Position numbers and translations under genes: made by a program. DNA of 64,000 bases, from NCBI GenBank assembly GCA_027320425.1, contig DAHVLJ010000021.1, positions 1 through 64,000 of the forward strand, in the 5' to 3' direction. Positions 32,569 to 41,879 of the stretch are shown piece after piece (positions within the stretch are counted from its first letter, which is position 1; every line of letters begins with the position of its first letter). The notes under the pieces are model-generated. The model did no database searches and was not told where the DNA came from. It saw only the letters and a list, made by a program, of their open reading frames with translations. This DNA comes from Nitrososphaerota archaeon (GTDB lineage Archaea; Thermoproteota; Nitrososphaeria; Nitrososphaerales; Gagatemarchaeaceae).

Positions 32569-35412
32569 TCAGCTTCCCCAGTACTGACGCGTGGTGACAA
32601 AGCGTATCTTCGCCTCGAGCAGGTCCCTGTAGAAAGCTTCTTCGTCGTCATGCATCTCAGCCAGAATCCTGGATGCCGTCTGAGGACCGATCCCATACAC
32701 CGTCTGTGCGACGACCGCCTTCTTCCCATAAGAAAGGACCAAGTCTGCACCCCGTCTGGCTCTTGAGAGCTCGGCCCGCTCTTCTTCACTCAGGTTTCCC
32801 TTTGTCTCGCGTTTCTTGATCAGGTCTGCTAGCTTCGCCGTCCCCCAGTAGCATGGGACGAGCAGTCCAGAGCCGCAGGCAGGACACCTCGGCTCCTCTG
32901 CCAGATCGCCGACCGTCGTCTGCGTCTGTCCCGCCCCGCACTTCACGCAGAGGAGGCTCACCTCTGTACCAAAGATGCTTGCCTTCATCCTCTGGTAAGA
33001 CGACTTTCCGAGCGAATCCGGTGCTACCGCCTCTGGGACCTCGAGATATCTGTAGAGGAGGTTGTAGGCTATGGGGGTGGGCCTGTCTCCCGCTAGGAAC
33101 GTCTCGACGGCGATCCCGCCTTCCGCCACCCTTGTCAGGATCTGTTTCCCGCGCTCCATGTCGATCAGGTCCCTCCCTGTTTCTTGGAGGGCTTCTTCGA
33201 ATATCGGCGTCTTCTCGAACCTGGTCGGCAGCGAGCACAGGTTGGGGTGTGCGATGAGCTTTCCTCGCTTGAGCGCTCCGAACCTCTCGGCGACGAACTT
33301 CACCCTGGCAGGGAACGGGAAGTTCCTTTGGGCGGCCACTGCGTAGGTCCGCTCAAGCTGTTCCGGAGAAAGCCCCATAAGCTCCTTGGAGATCGCCTTC
33401 AAATCTAGGTCTTCCGTGTCGGTGGTGAGCTCCAACAGGAGCCTGTATCCGTCAAGCCACCATACCCTGACAAGCCCGCGCCTGGAAAGTATCTCTTCGA
33501 ACACGTATGCGAACGTCCTGTTAACGGATTCACCGAAGCAAAGATGCACGACGAGATATCGGCCGAACCCCTCAAACAGGACGAGCTTGTCAGATGGGAC
33601 GGGTGCGCCCATCTTCTTGTGCTCGTCAATCTCGTCCACTACAAGGGACCTGGACGCCGCTTCTCCAGGTATCCGCTTTTCCACTCTCTCCACCGCTTCT
33701 GCTCCTGCATCCAGGGCTTCAGAGATCTCCCTCCTGAGCCTCCCTGTCTCCAAAGCGAGTTCGAAGGGGATGGGGAGCATCTCCCCGTCCCACCCGGGAA
33801 CGGCGGCCAGGGGGTCCTCCACGGGGGTGACGTAGATCTTCCTGTCGTCCGATATCTGTTCTATCTGCCACACCTTTCCCTTTATGATGAAATGGACCCC
33901 CACCTTTGCCCGAAGGAGCACGAACTCCTCCCCGAGTATCCCTACCGTCTGGTTCGAAGAGACATCCACCACAAGATACCTGGTCTCATCTGGTATCATC
34001 GACAGGTTCTCGTAGTAATACTCTCTCGTCAGCCTCGTCCTCGAGAGAGTGTTCCCGTCCAACTTGACCTTCCTTAGCTCTGAGAGATACGTCGCCGTGC
34101 GCAGGAACGCGTCCTCGGCGAGGCTGCTGAACGGGGCCGCCTTTCTTACTTCGACGAGCATGTTCTCGACTTCCATGGTCTCAAAATCCATCAGGTACCC
34201 AGCAATCTGGTGCGCTAGGACGTCAAGCGAGTTGGCGTAGGGACGGGTGGGTTCTATCTTTCCCAGTGCCGCCGAGTTGATGCTCGCGGACGACTCGAGA
34301 ATGTCATCGGCCGACACGGACACCAACACTCCCTTCGAGACCCTGCCAAGCCTGTGTCCGCTCCTCCCCACCCGCTGCACAAGGCTCGTCACCTGCCGCG
34401 GAGACATGTATTGTACGACTAGGTCGACGGACCCCACGTCTATCCCGAGTTCCAAGGTGCTCGTGCAGACGAGCGCCTTCAGCTCTCCCGACTTGAACGC
34501 CTGCTCCACCCGCTCACGCTCCTCCCTGGGAAGGGAACCGTGGTGGACCCCGACATCACTTCTCAGCCTGGCGAGCTTCTCTCCCATCATTTCGGCGAGA
34601 GTCCTGCTGTTGACGAAGATCAGGGTCGAACTGTGCTGGTCGATAAGGGAGTTGATCCTGGAAAGCCTGGCCGCCAGGTCCGGTGCGGAATAGGTATCCT
34701 TTGCAGCCGACTGGTTCGACTGGTCGGGGACTGGGTACTCTATCGAGTACATGAACTCCTTCGGGACGTCGGCTTTCACGATGGTCCTCGACCGCTCTCC
34801 AAAGAGAAACTTCGCGGCGACCTCGGGGGTGCCTACGGTGGCCGAAAGCGCCACCAGCTGGAACTTGGGCGCCACCTTCCTCAGCCTCTGAAGCCCTACG
34901 CTCAGCTGCACCCCTCGTTTGCTCTCGACCAGGTTGTGGAGCTCGTCCACGACGACCGCCTTCAGGTGCGAGAGGTTGTCCCTCATCCTCCTCCCCGGGA
35001 GGATTGCCTGAAGCGTCTCGGGGGTGGTTACAAGCACGTCAGGCGGGTGCGAAGACTGCTTCGCCCTCTGGGCCTGAGGGGTATCACCATGCCTGATGTC
35101 GACCGTGAGTCCGAGCTTCCCGCACCAAACCTGCAACCGTTTCAGCATGTCCCTGTTCAGGGCGCGCATGGGGGTGATGTAGAGCAGCGAGATGCCTTCC
35201 CCATGGCCTTCAAGCACGAGCCTGCTCAGAAGCGGGAGGAGAGCAGCCTCTGTCTTTCCCGATCCGGTAGGGGCAACGACCATCACATCTTCCCCCTTCG
35301 AGACTAAGGGCCAAGCCTTGGCCTGAGGCGGCGTAGGCTCCATTATCCCAGTCTCGGCAAGGAATCCCCTCACCGCAGGCGCGAGGAACTCGAAGGCCGC
35401 TTCAGAAGGCAA
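32569..35412 (-). CDS. lhr1: Lhr-type SF2 DNA helicase, copy 1
   Basis: Large superfamily 2 3'-5' helicase. Walker A is VVAPTGSGKTEAALLP and motif II is VVVDELHNL. Motif III is ALSATVGTP. Motif VI is QRVGRSGHRLG. The winged-helix and Lhr-core domain follows, and a CxxC...CxxC zinc-ribbon-like insertion near the C-terminus reads LLCVKCGAGQTQ...RCPACGSG. A terminal helix-hairpin region resembles ERCC4/HhH modules (VYGIGPQTASRILAEMHDDEEAF). The frame is open to 35577, but residues before LPSEAAFEFLAPAV look random. TTG 35412 lies 28 bases from a minus-strand CTTAAATC TATA element. Confidence 0.9.
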   Translation of the reverse strand: MPSEAAFEFLAPAVRGFLAETGIMEPTPPQAKAWPLVSKGEDVMVVAPTGSGKTEAALLPLLSRLVLEGHGEGISLLYITPMRALNRDMLKRLQVWCGKLGLTVDIRHGDTPQAQRAKQSSHPPDVLVTTPETLQAILPGRRMRDNLSHLKAVVVDELHNLVESKRGVQLSVGLQRLRKVAPKFQLVALSATVGTPEVAAKFLFGERSRTIVKADVPKEFMYSIEYPVPDQSNQSAAKDTYSAPDLAARLSRINSLIDQHSSTLIFVNSRTLAEMMGEKLARLRSDVGVHHGSLPREERERVEQAFKSGELKALVCTSTLELGIDVGSVDLVVQYMSPRQVTSLVQRVGRSGHRLGRVSKGVLVSVSADDILESSASINSAALGKIEPTRPYANSLDVLAHQIAGYLMDFETMEVENMLVEVRKAAPFSSLAEDAFLRTATYLSELRKVKLDGNTLSRTRLTREYYYENLSMIPDETRYLVVDVSSNQTVGILGEEFVLLRAKVGVHFIIKGKVWQIEQISDDRKIYVTPVEDPLAAVPGWDGEMLPIPFELALETGRLRREISEALDAGAEAVERVEKRIPGEAASRSLVVDEIDEHKKMGAPVPSDKLVLFEGFGRYLVVHLCFGESVNRTFAYVFEEILSRRGLVRVWWLDGYRLLLELTTDTEDLDLKAISKELMGLSPEQLERTYAVAAQRNFPFPARVKFVAERFGALKRGKLIAHPNLCSLPTRFEKTPIFEEALQETGRDLIDMERGKQILTRVAEGGIAVETFLAGDRPTPIAYNLLYRYLEVPEAVAPDSLGKSSYQRMKASIFGTEVSLLCVKCGAGQTQTTVGDLAEEPRCPACGSGLLVPCYWGTAKLADLIKKRETKGNLSEEERAELSRARRGADLVLSYGKKAVVAQTVYGIGPQTASRILAEMHDDEEAFYRDLLEAKIRFVTTRQYWGS

Positions 35413-35532
35413 CTGCGGTGATTGGGCTCTCCGGCGATTTAAGGTATGGCGACAGGGGGGTCGGCGAAAGTGATTCCGGCTCTCTCGGTCAGCAATGTCT
35501 AAATGCGCCCGAGGTCCCCGAGCCACCGAAGC

Positions 35533-37539
35533 TTGTCCCGCAGCGTCAAAGAGGTCTCTCAGGAGAGGCCTGCTCACCTTACGACGGTCAAGGAGATCAT
35601 CCTTGAGAACTTCATGAGCTACGAATACGCGAGAATCCCGCTCCGTGAAGGATTGAACCTCATCGTGGGTCCCAACGGCGCAGGCAAGTCATCGGTCCTG
35701 CTGGCCATATCGGTGGCTTTCGGGCAGGCATACACTGAGCGCTCGCGGAAGCTGTCTGACCTGATCCGAAGAGGGAAGGAGATAGCGAGGGTCTCCTTGG
35801 TGTTCGACAACTCTGCGAAAGCGGGCCGGCGTCCCATACCATACTCGAAGTCCGACACCTTCATGCTCAGCCGATACCTCAGGCGCGACGGGTCGTACTG
35901 GTTCGAGGCAGACTACAAGGAGATCGACAAGAGCGAAGTGGTCAGACTGCTCAGGGAATTCGGCATCAACCCAGACAACCTTCTGATAATCATGCACCAG
36001 GGGATGATCGAGGAGTTGGGCGCGGTCTCTCCCCAGGACAGGCTGAGGATGGTAGAGGAGGCGGTGGGGTTCTCAGAATACAGACAGCGCATAATTCTCG
36101 CGGAGCAGGAGCTCAGCGGGCTCGTTGGCGAGGAGAGCTCCCTCCTTCAACTGATAGACAACGCAAACCAGGCGCTCGAGTACTGGAAGCAAGTCTATGA
36201 CAGATACCAGGAGAAGCGCAGGCAGATTGAGCACCGGGACCTGCTCTCGAAGGAGCTCCTGTGGGCGACAGAGGCGAAGCTGAACAAGTCGCTCCAGGCC
36301 GCGGAAGAAAAGATCATGGCGAAGAACAGGGCCCTTGAGGACCTGAAGTCGCAACAGACCGAGGTCACGAAGGACGCGGAGCAGACGCACCAGACCCTCC
36401 TGGACAAGCAAGTGGAGCTCCGTAAGCTGTACTATGCCCTGGTTAGGGCCGAATCTGAGAAGTCGAAAGACGAATCGGCGAAGGAAGCATATCGTTCCAT
36501 CAAGGAGGACCTAGCCGGGCTCTCGAACACAATTGACGAACTCCTCGCCAAAGGCGGTGATAAGAGCGCGAAGCGGCTCAAAGAGCTTGCCGACTACATC
36601 GAGAAGAAGGGCGAGGCGGCTGAGGAAGACGCGCGGCGGAGGAAAGGAGAGCTCGACAGGGAGGTCTCGTCTTTGCAGCCCGAGATAACAAGGACAGAGG
36701 ACCTGATCAAGCGGACGACCGAGAGTTACGTCTCGTTCAGGGTCAAGGCCGAGGTACTCTCCTACAGGATCAGGGTGACCGAATCCGACCTCCACGACCT
36801 TGAGCGCAGCGCCAAGGAGTACAAGACGGAGCTCGACGGGATGGCCCCCCTGCTCGAGAAGGCGGGGGTGAAGATGGAGACGACGAGACAGCCGTACGAA
36901 GTCTCGGAAGAGCTGAAGCTCGTCTCTGCGCATATCCAGAAGATGCAGGACGTCCCGGACGACGCGGAAAAGATCTACAACGACTACTCCGGGAACATAG
37001 AGGAGTTGAAGGTGAAGCTTGCCAAGCTTCAGGAGAACAAGAAGTCGATGCTGGTCGAACTACAGGCACGAAAGGAGATCTGGAAGGACGCGATGGAGAA
37101 CCTCGTGGAGTCTGTAGATCCCGCCTACCAGGCGGTCCTCTCGGCCGCAGACGCCAGCGGGTTCATCAAATTCGAACAGGCGGACACCATCGAGGACGCC
37201 GGGTTCGACCTCTACGTGGGCTTCAGGGGCGGCGCGCCAACAACCCTCGACCCATTCACCCAGAGCGGGGGAGAGAGATCAGTGGCTCTCATGGCATTCA
37301 TACTCTCGCTCCAGGGAAGAATCGTCTCTCCCCTGCGAGCCCTGGACGAGTTCGACATCCACATGGACCCCAAGAACAGGGAGGCGATGTTCAAGATGAT
37401 TCTCTCTCAGATGAGGCAGAGGGAATCGTCCCAATACATCGTCATCACTCCATCCATACTCACGGTGTTCGACAAGAGCGCCCACGTGATCACGGTACAG
37501 TCCGTGCACGGGGGGTCAGAGGTCAAGGAGCTGAAGTAG
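35533..37539 (+). CDS. SMC6-like ATPase with short arms
   Basis: ABC-type SMC ATPase. Walker A is LIVGPNGAGKSSVLL and the Q-loop region is IIMHQGMIEELG. The C-terminal signature is QSGGERSVALMAFILSL and Walker B is SPLRALDEFDIHMDPKNRE. LDEFDxxMD followed by NR closely matches the SMC6 Walker B rather than condensin-type LDEVDAALD. Between the lobes lies only about 320 residues of coiled coil, with no CxxC zinc hook and no recognisable hinge, so it is far shorter than a 1100-1200 residue SMC. First in a tight operon with a kleisin-like and a MAGE-like gene. The start is ambiguous: ATG 35503 or TTG 35533; a TCTAAATG element near 35495 favours the latter. Confidence 0.85.
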   Translation: MSRSVKEVSQERPAHLTTVKEIILENFMSYEYARIPLREGLNLIVGPNGAGKSSVLLAISVAFGQAYTERSRKLSDLIRRGKEIARVSLVFDNSAKAGRRPIPYSKSDTFMLSRYLRRDGSYWFEADYKEIDKSEVVRLLREFGINPDNLLIIMHQGMIEELGAVSPQDRLRMVEEAVGFSEYRQRIILAEQELSGLVGEESSLLQLIDNANQALEYWKQVYDRYQEKRRQIEHRDLLSKELLWATEAKLNKSLQAAEEKIMAKNRALEDLKSQQTEVTKDAEQTHQTLLDKQVELRKLYYALVRAESEKSKDESAKEAYRSIKEDLAGLSNTIDELLAKGGDKSAKRLKELADYIEKKGEAAEEDARRRKGELDREVSSLQPEITRTEDLIKRTTESYVSFRVKAEVLSYRIRVTESDLHDLERSAKEYKTELDGMAPLLEKAGVKMETTRQPYEVSEELKLVSAHIQKMQDVPDDAEKIYNDYSGNIEELKVKLAKLQENKKSMLVELQARKEIWKDAMENLVESVDPAYQAVLSAADASGFIKFEQADTIEDAGFDLYVGFRGGAPTTLDPFTQSGGERSVALMAFILSLQGRIVSPLRALDEFDIHMDPKNREAMFKMILSQMRQRESSQYIVITPSILTVFDKSAHVITVQSVHGGSEVKELK

Positions 37540-38298
37540 TTGGGGCAGACCAAGCTCGACGACTACCTCAGGGTGATAGAGCTCTGCAGAGACGTGGAGA
37601 CGAGCAGCGCGAATCCGTTCGACGTGGACATCAGAGAGAAGATCCTTCTCCTCAAACAGAGGCTCCCGGAGCTGAAACTCCTAGACGAGCTTCTGGTCGA
37701 TTCAGAGGCCATGCTGGAGCTAGCCCAGATAGTGAAGCTCCAGGACCAGTGGCTGAAGCAGAGAGCTAGCGCCCTCTACATCGACCCGCTCCTCATCCAG
37801 TTGAAGCTCAAGCTCCTCCCCAAGGACGCGCTTTCTGACGCGTTCGTCAAGAGCTGGCACCCAATAGCGCAGGTGGACCAGCTGTCCCCGAAGGGGCTCG
37901 AGAGGGCATTCGTCTACTGGCGCGAGCTTACCCCGTTGTCTGAAAGGTTCAAGGACCAGTTCGGGAGCTACGGCACCAAGCCCGGCGTGCTCGACTACAA
38001 GGACCTCGTTAGCCTCGGGGTGTTCACCAAGGAGGAGTTCGAGATCGGCCTTAACCGCTTATACGACGAGCTGATGCAAAAGTCAAACGGGGAGTGGGTC
38101 GACTATCGTCAGTTCGTCGGAGACGAGAGCTATGAGGTCAAGGTAAGGCGGGCGTATCTCCTCGCGTTCCTCATCAGCGAAGGCAGGGCTCTGCTGAAGA
38201 CCGAGCCGCTCACGGGGAAGATCTGGACGATGGCGGCCGCCGAGAAGGTGAAAGGCGCGCCGAAGTCAGTGGCGATTTCCATCACGGGGGAGAACTGA
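37540..38298 (+). CDS. Kleisin-like subunit of the SMC6-like complex
   Basis: 252 residues starting at TTG directly after the SMC stop codon. The N-terminal helices (LLVDSEAMLELAQIVKL... then LIQLKLKLLP) resemble the ScpA neck-binding region, where a helical pair ends in LL/LP. The C-terminus AYLLAFLISEGRALLKTEPLTGKIW closely mirrors the ScpA/Rad21 C-terminal winged helix (alanine/leucine helix, GK-basic turn, then a strand with an acidic-aromatic step). Position between an SMC and a tandem winged-helix protein is where kleisins sit. The family call is my inference from pattern and context, not a profile match. Confidence 0.6.
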   Translation: MGQTKLDDYLRVIELCRDVETSSANPFDVDIREKILLLKQRLPELKLLDELLVDSEAMLELAQIVKLQDQWLKQRASALYIDPLLIQLKLKLLPKDALSDAFVKSWHPIAQVDQLSPKGLERAFVYWRELTPLSERFKDQFGSYGTKPGVLDYKDLVSLGVFTKEEFEIGLNRLYDELMQKSNGEWVDYRQFVGDESYEVKVRRAYLLAFLISEGRALLKTEPLTGKIWTMAAAEKVKGAPKSVAISITGEN

Positions 38299-38858
38299 TG
38301 GAGTCCGAAACTGCCGACAGGGCGCTGCTCGAGCGGAAGGTCAGGCGCGCGTTCCAGGTGCTCGTCCTCCAGCGAGGGCGTAACCCCGGTGTGAAGGGGT
38401 GGGAGATGAAGAGGCACCTGGGGAGGGAGTACAGGAAGGTACTGGAGGTGCTCTCCGAGGACGTTTCCCCGATGGGGCTTGAGGTCTTTGAGGTGAAGGG
38501 GCCCGACGGCACAGACGACTCCTCCAGGTTCTTGCTGAGGTTCAGGGACCCTCCGACCATAAGCGAAGCCGAGATGTCAGGGATACGCATCGATGACCTC
38601 GCGGTCCTCGCTGCAACAATAGCGTTCGTCAACTCGAAGTCGGGGCGGGTCGCCAGGCGTGAGGTCGAACAGTTCCTTCGCGAAAAATTCCCGAAATGGC
38701 GGGTCGACTACTCCCTTGACAGATACGTCAAGAGGGGTTATCTCGACCAGGACGACAGGGGGATGGTCCACATCGGGTGGAGGACGAGAGCCGAAGTAGA
38801 CGAGAAGACCCTGATGACGATGATACTTTCGAGGGCTCAGGAAGCCACAAAGAAGTAG
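38298..38858 (+). CDS. MAGE/Nse3-like tandem winged-helix (kite) protein
   Basis: 186 residues with two winged-helix units. The first is at about 8-70 (LLERKVRRAFQVLVLQRG...). The second is at about 95-165 (LAVLAATIAFVNSKSGRVARREVEQFL, then VDYSLDRYVKRGYLDQDD, then HIGWRTRAEVDEK). The helix, YL-ending wing and W-G/R-A-E sequence recall the MAGE homology domain of Nse3, a kite subunit that binds kleisin and DNA in SMC5/6. Start ATG overlaps the preceding stop (TGATG). Its 3' end overlaps lhr2 by 22 bases. Confidence 0.6.
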   Translation: MESETADRALLERKVRRAFQVLVLQRGRNPGVKGWEMKRHLGREYRKVLEVLSEDVSPMGLEVFEVKGPDGTDDSSRFLLRFRDPPTISEAEMSGIRIDDLAVLAATIAFVNSKSGRVARREVEQFLREKFPKWRVDYSLDRYVKRGYLDQDDRGMVHIGWRTRAEVDEKTLMTMILSRAQEATKK

Positions 38859-41704
38859 CGCCTGCGTAGCGCTTCCCTCTCGCCTTCTATCGCCAGTTCA
38901 ATCACATCCGTCCCTTCCTTCCTCATCTTGGCCGCAAGGGCCGCCGCATCGGCAAGCCTGATCCCCCTGCCTGCCATGAGGATATCAGCCGAGTGGCCGT
39001 ATTCAGACCTGAGTTCCGCAGACTTGCGGAGCGCCTCCACAGCCTTCAGCTTACTCCCACGGATATCAGACCTGCTCCTCGTCTTCATTGCCAGGGAGAA
39101 GACGTTCTCGTAGGAATCAGTGGAAAGCCCGACGGCAGGTTTGCCGCAGCTGGGGCAACTGCCGAGCCCCTCCAGGTCTGATACCTTTCTCAGCTCTAGG
39201 AAGTTCCAGCAGTTGGTGCAGACAGCCACCAGGAACGTCTCGTTGATCCTCGCCCTTGTGGACTGCTTGAGGAGCGCACGGAGCCTCTCCGGAGACACAA
39301 TCTCTCCTCTTCTGCTGATTTCCTCGACACCGATGCGTGCGATGGGGGTCAGCCCCTCATACTCGATGAGCCTGACTTCGATGGCTCCTGCGTTGATCTT
39401 CTCCACCACGTCCTTCGCCGCATCCAAGTCGAAGTCGTCGTGGAATATCACGCTCATCGCCTCCTCGTATACCGGTGTGTCCCTGAGCGCCTCGACTATG
39501 CCAGATATTGACACGCTCGCGTAGTCAGCGTCCTTTGCGATGGCCCCGCACTTCTTTCCTGCGTGGATAAGGCGGCGCTTGAAAATCCCGCTCCGCTCCA
39601 CCGCCTTCTCGGTCGCTACCCCGAGGTCCAGCTTGTGTAGTTCCTCCAGGATGGAGAGCACGGCCTTCGGGGCCACGTCTGCCTCGATCACGATTCTGTA
39701 GGGGTCCTGGTGCACGGCCACCGACTGGCCTATCCGCTCCGAGATCTGGTGGCCTATCACTCGCGCCAGAAGCCTGTTCACTCTGTGGCCGAAAGCCGCC
39801 TGGACAACGAGGTATCTGTCCCACTTTTCAATCGTAATCAGTCTCTCAGACGGTATCGGGAGGTTCTCCGCGTACTGCTCCGCCACCTCCTTGAGGGCTT
39901 CCTCCATCGCCTCCCTCGGCACCGGGTAGATCCTGGCAACCTCGTCTAGGAACTTCTCTTCGGTCCCTTTCGCTATTGCCTCCCCGTATCTCCTCCTCAC
40001 GCCGCCTACCTCTGCCGCGACCTCCATCGGGACCGGAATCTCGTCCCCGACCCAGTTGGGGACCGCCCCCGTCGGGTCCTCTTCGGCCTTCACGTACACC
40101 TTGTTGCCGTAGATCTGCTCCACCTTCCAGCACCTCCCTGCCTCCACGAACTTCACGCCTACCTCGCCGTACTCTGACACGAACGCCTCGTCCAGCGTCC
40201 CTACGAAGTTGTCCCCTTCTATCACGAGGTATTGTTTCTCGTCAGGTATCATCGACAGGTTCTCGAAGTAGTAAGAGAAGAGCGGCTTGACGTCTCTCGC
40301 TCTGAACACCTTCCCATCGGATTCGCTGTAATATGCGAGACGTGGGTATCTCTCTCTCATGTACACCAGGACCTTCTTCAGCCTCTCGGCGTCGAGGTCT
40401 GCGAAGGCATAGCTTCTCTTCAGGAGCGACATGATGTCGTCGAAGTTCCAGCTCGGCTGCTCGATGAGGAGCCCGGCGACCTGGTGTATCGCAACGTCGT
40501 ACGGGCTGAACACCGGCTCGAGCGGCTCCAGCTCTCCAACCGCTGACTTCCTGCAAAGGACCGCCGCTTCTAGGGTGTCGTCGGAGTCTTGGGTGATGAC
40601 GAGCCCGTTGGAGACCTGCCCTATCCTGTGCCCGCTCCTTCCGACTCGTTGGATTAGCCTCGTGACCTGCCTCGGTGAGTTGTACTGCACGACGTATTCG
40701 AGGAACCCGATGTCTATGCCGAGCTCGAGGCTGCTAGTACATATCACCCCGAACAGCTTCCCTTCCTTGAGGCTCTTTTCCACCGCCTCTCGGGTCGCCT
40801 TTGAAAGGGAGCTGTGATGGACCGCTATTGGGAAGTTCGGGTCCCAGACCCTGAACCTGCTCGAAAGCGCTTCCGCCTCGGACCGCGTGTTTGTGAATAT
40901 GAGCACCGACCTGTACTTCTCCACCAGCTCGCGGACGGTCCGAAGCCTCGCGGCGACTTCGGGAAAGGAGTAGATCGCGTCGGCGAGGATACGGTCGTCT
41001 CCGGTCGCTGCCGGCACTACGACTTTCAGAGCCAGGCTCTTCTCGACCGGCACCCTGACCACTTCGCACAGGCGCCCCGCGCCGACGAGGAACTGGGCGA
41101 CCTTCTCAGGGGAGCCCACTGTGGCTGAAAGGCCTACGACCTGGAACTCCTTCTCGGCGACGTCCCTCAGCCTCTCCAACCCCACGCTGAGCTGGCTGCC
41201 TCGCTTGTCCTCTGAGAGCTCGTGGACCTCGTCCACCACCACCCACCGCAGCTTCGACAGGTTCTGCCTGATCCTCTTCCCCACGAGAAGTATCTGGAGC
41301 GTCTCCGGAGTAGTGATGAGTATGTCAGGGGGGGCGAAGCTGAGGTTCGTTCTTTCCGCCTGCGAGGAGTCTCCGTGTCTGACCCCGAGCCTGATGTCGA
41401 AACGTTTGCACCACCACTGCATCCTGTCGAGCATATCCCTGTTGAGCGCGCGAAGCGGAGTGATGTACAGCAGTTTGGTCCCCTTCTCCCTCGGTTCTCC
41501 TTCCCTTACCAATGCGTCGAGTATGGGGAGCAGGGCCGCCTCCGTCTTTCCCGTCCCAGTCGGCGCCATTAGGAGGGCGTTCTTCCCAGACCTGACAATC
41601 GGGAGGAGCTTCTCCTGCGGGTCCGTGGGCGCGTCGAACCCTCTCTCCTTCAAAGCAGCGAGCAAAGGGGGCGACAGCAACTGGAACGCGTTCTGGGTGC
41701 TCAA
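38837..41704 (-). CDS. lhr2: Lhr-type SF2 DNA helicase, copy 2
   Basis: 955-residue paralog of the first Lhr. Walker A is LLMAPTGTGKTEAALLP, and motif II is VVVDEVHEL (DEVH rather than DELH). The SAT motif is GLSATVGSP and motif VI is QRVGRSGHRIG, followed by the winged-helix and Lhr core. The C-terminus has a zinc ribbon CTNCWNFLE...CPSCGKPA and ends in FFVAS, without the HhH-like tail of copy 1. Similarity to copy 1 is clear across the whole helicase, but the two have diverged. Start ATG 41704. Confidence 0.9.
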   Translation of the reverse strand: MSTQNAFQLLSPPLLAALKERGFDAPTDPQEKLLPIVRSGKNALLMAPTGTGKTEAALLPILDALVREGEPREKGTKLLYITPLRALNRDMLDRMQWWCKRFDIRLGVRHGDSSQAERTNLSFAPPDILITTPETLQILLVGKRIRQNLSKLRWVVVDEVHELSEDKRGSQLSVGLERLRDVAEKEFQVVGLSATVGSPEKVAQFLVGAGRLCEVVRVPVEKSLALKVVVPAATGDDRILADAIYSFPEVAARLRTVRELVEKYRSVLIFTNTRSEAEALSSRFRVWDPNFPIAVHHSSLSKATREAVEKSLKEGKLFGVICTSSLELGIDIGFLEYVVQYNSPRQVTRLIQRVGRSGHRIGQVSNGLVITQDSDDTLEAAVLCRKSAVGELEPLEPVFSPYDVAIHQVAGLLIEQPSWNFDDIMSLLKRSYAFADLDAERLKKVLVYMRERYPRLAYYSESDGKVFRARDVKPLFSYYFENLSMIPDEKQYLVIEGDNFVGTLDEAFVSEYGEVGVKFVEAGRCWKVEQIYGNKVYVKAEEDPTGAVPNWVGDEIPVPMEVAAEVGGVRRRYGEAIAKGTEEKFLDEVARIYPVPREAMEEALKEVAEQYAENLPIPSERLITIEKWDRYLVVQAAFGHRVNRLLARVIGHQISERIGQSVAVHQDPYRIVIEADVAPKAVLSILEELHKLDLGVATEKAVERSGIFKRRLIHAGKKCGAIAKDADYASVSISGIVEALRDTPVYEEAMSVIFHDDFDLDAAKDVVEKINAGAIEVRLIEYEGLTPIARIGVEEISRRGEIVSPERLRALLKQSTRARINETFLVAVCTNCWNFLELRKVSDLEGLGSCPSCGKPAVGLSTDSYENVFSLAMKTRSRSDIRGSKLKAVEALRKSAELRSEYGHSADILMAGRGIRLADAAALAAKMRKEGTDVIELAIEGEREALRRRYFFVAS

Positions 41705-41842
41705 TCTACCCCGGGCCTCGTGATTTCACAGCAGCACATCCTAGAAGAGCTCCAAACCACCCCTTCCACTCCAATAAGTTTGCGGTGCTTTGAAGGACCG
41801 GCAACGGCAGATGATGAAAGTGAACCGCAGGTCCAAAATCGG

Positions 41843-41869
41843 CTTAAATATCGGTATAACATACGTTAT
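41843..41869 (+). promoter_or_regulatory. TATA box plus palindromic operator of the HTH-lipA-E1 operon
   Basis: CTTAAATAT (41843-41851) is followed immediately by ATAAC-ATAC-GTTAT (41856-41869), a 5-bp perfect inverted repeat between the TATA and TTG 41880. A regulator bound here would block initiation, suggesting autoregulation by the HTH gene. Confidence 0.45.
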
Positions 41870-41879
41870 TGAGCATACC

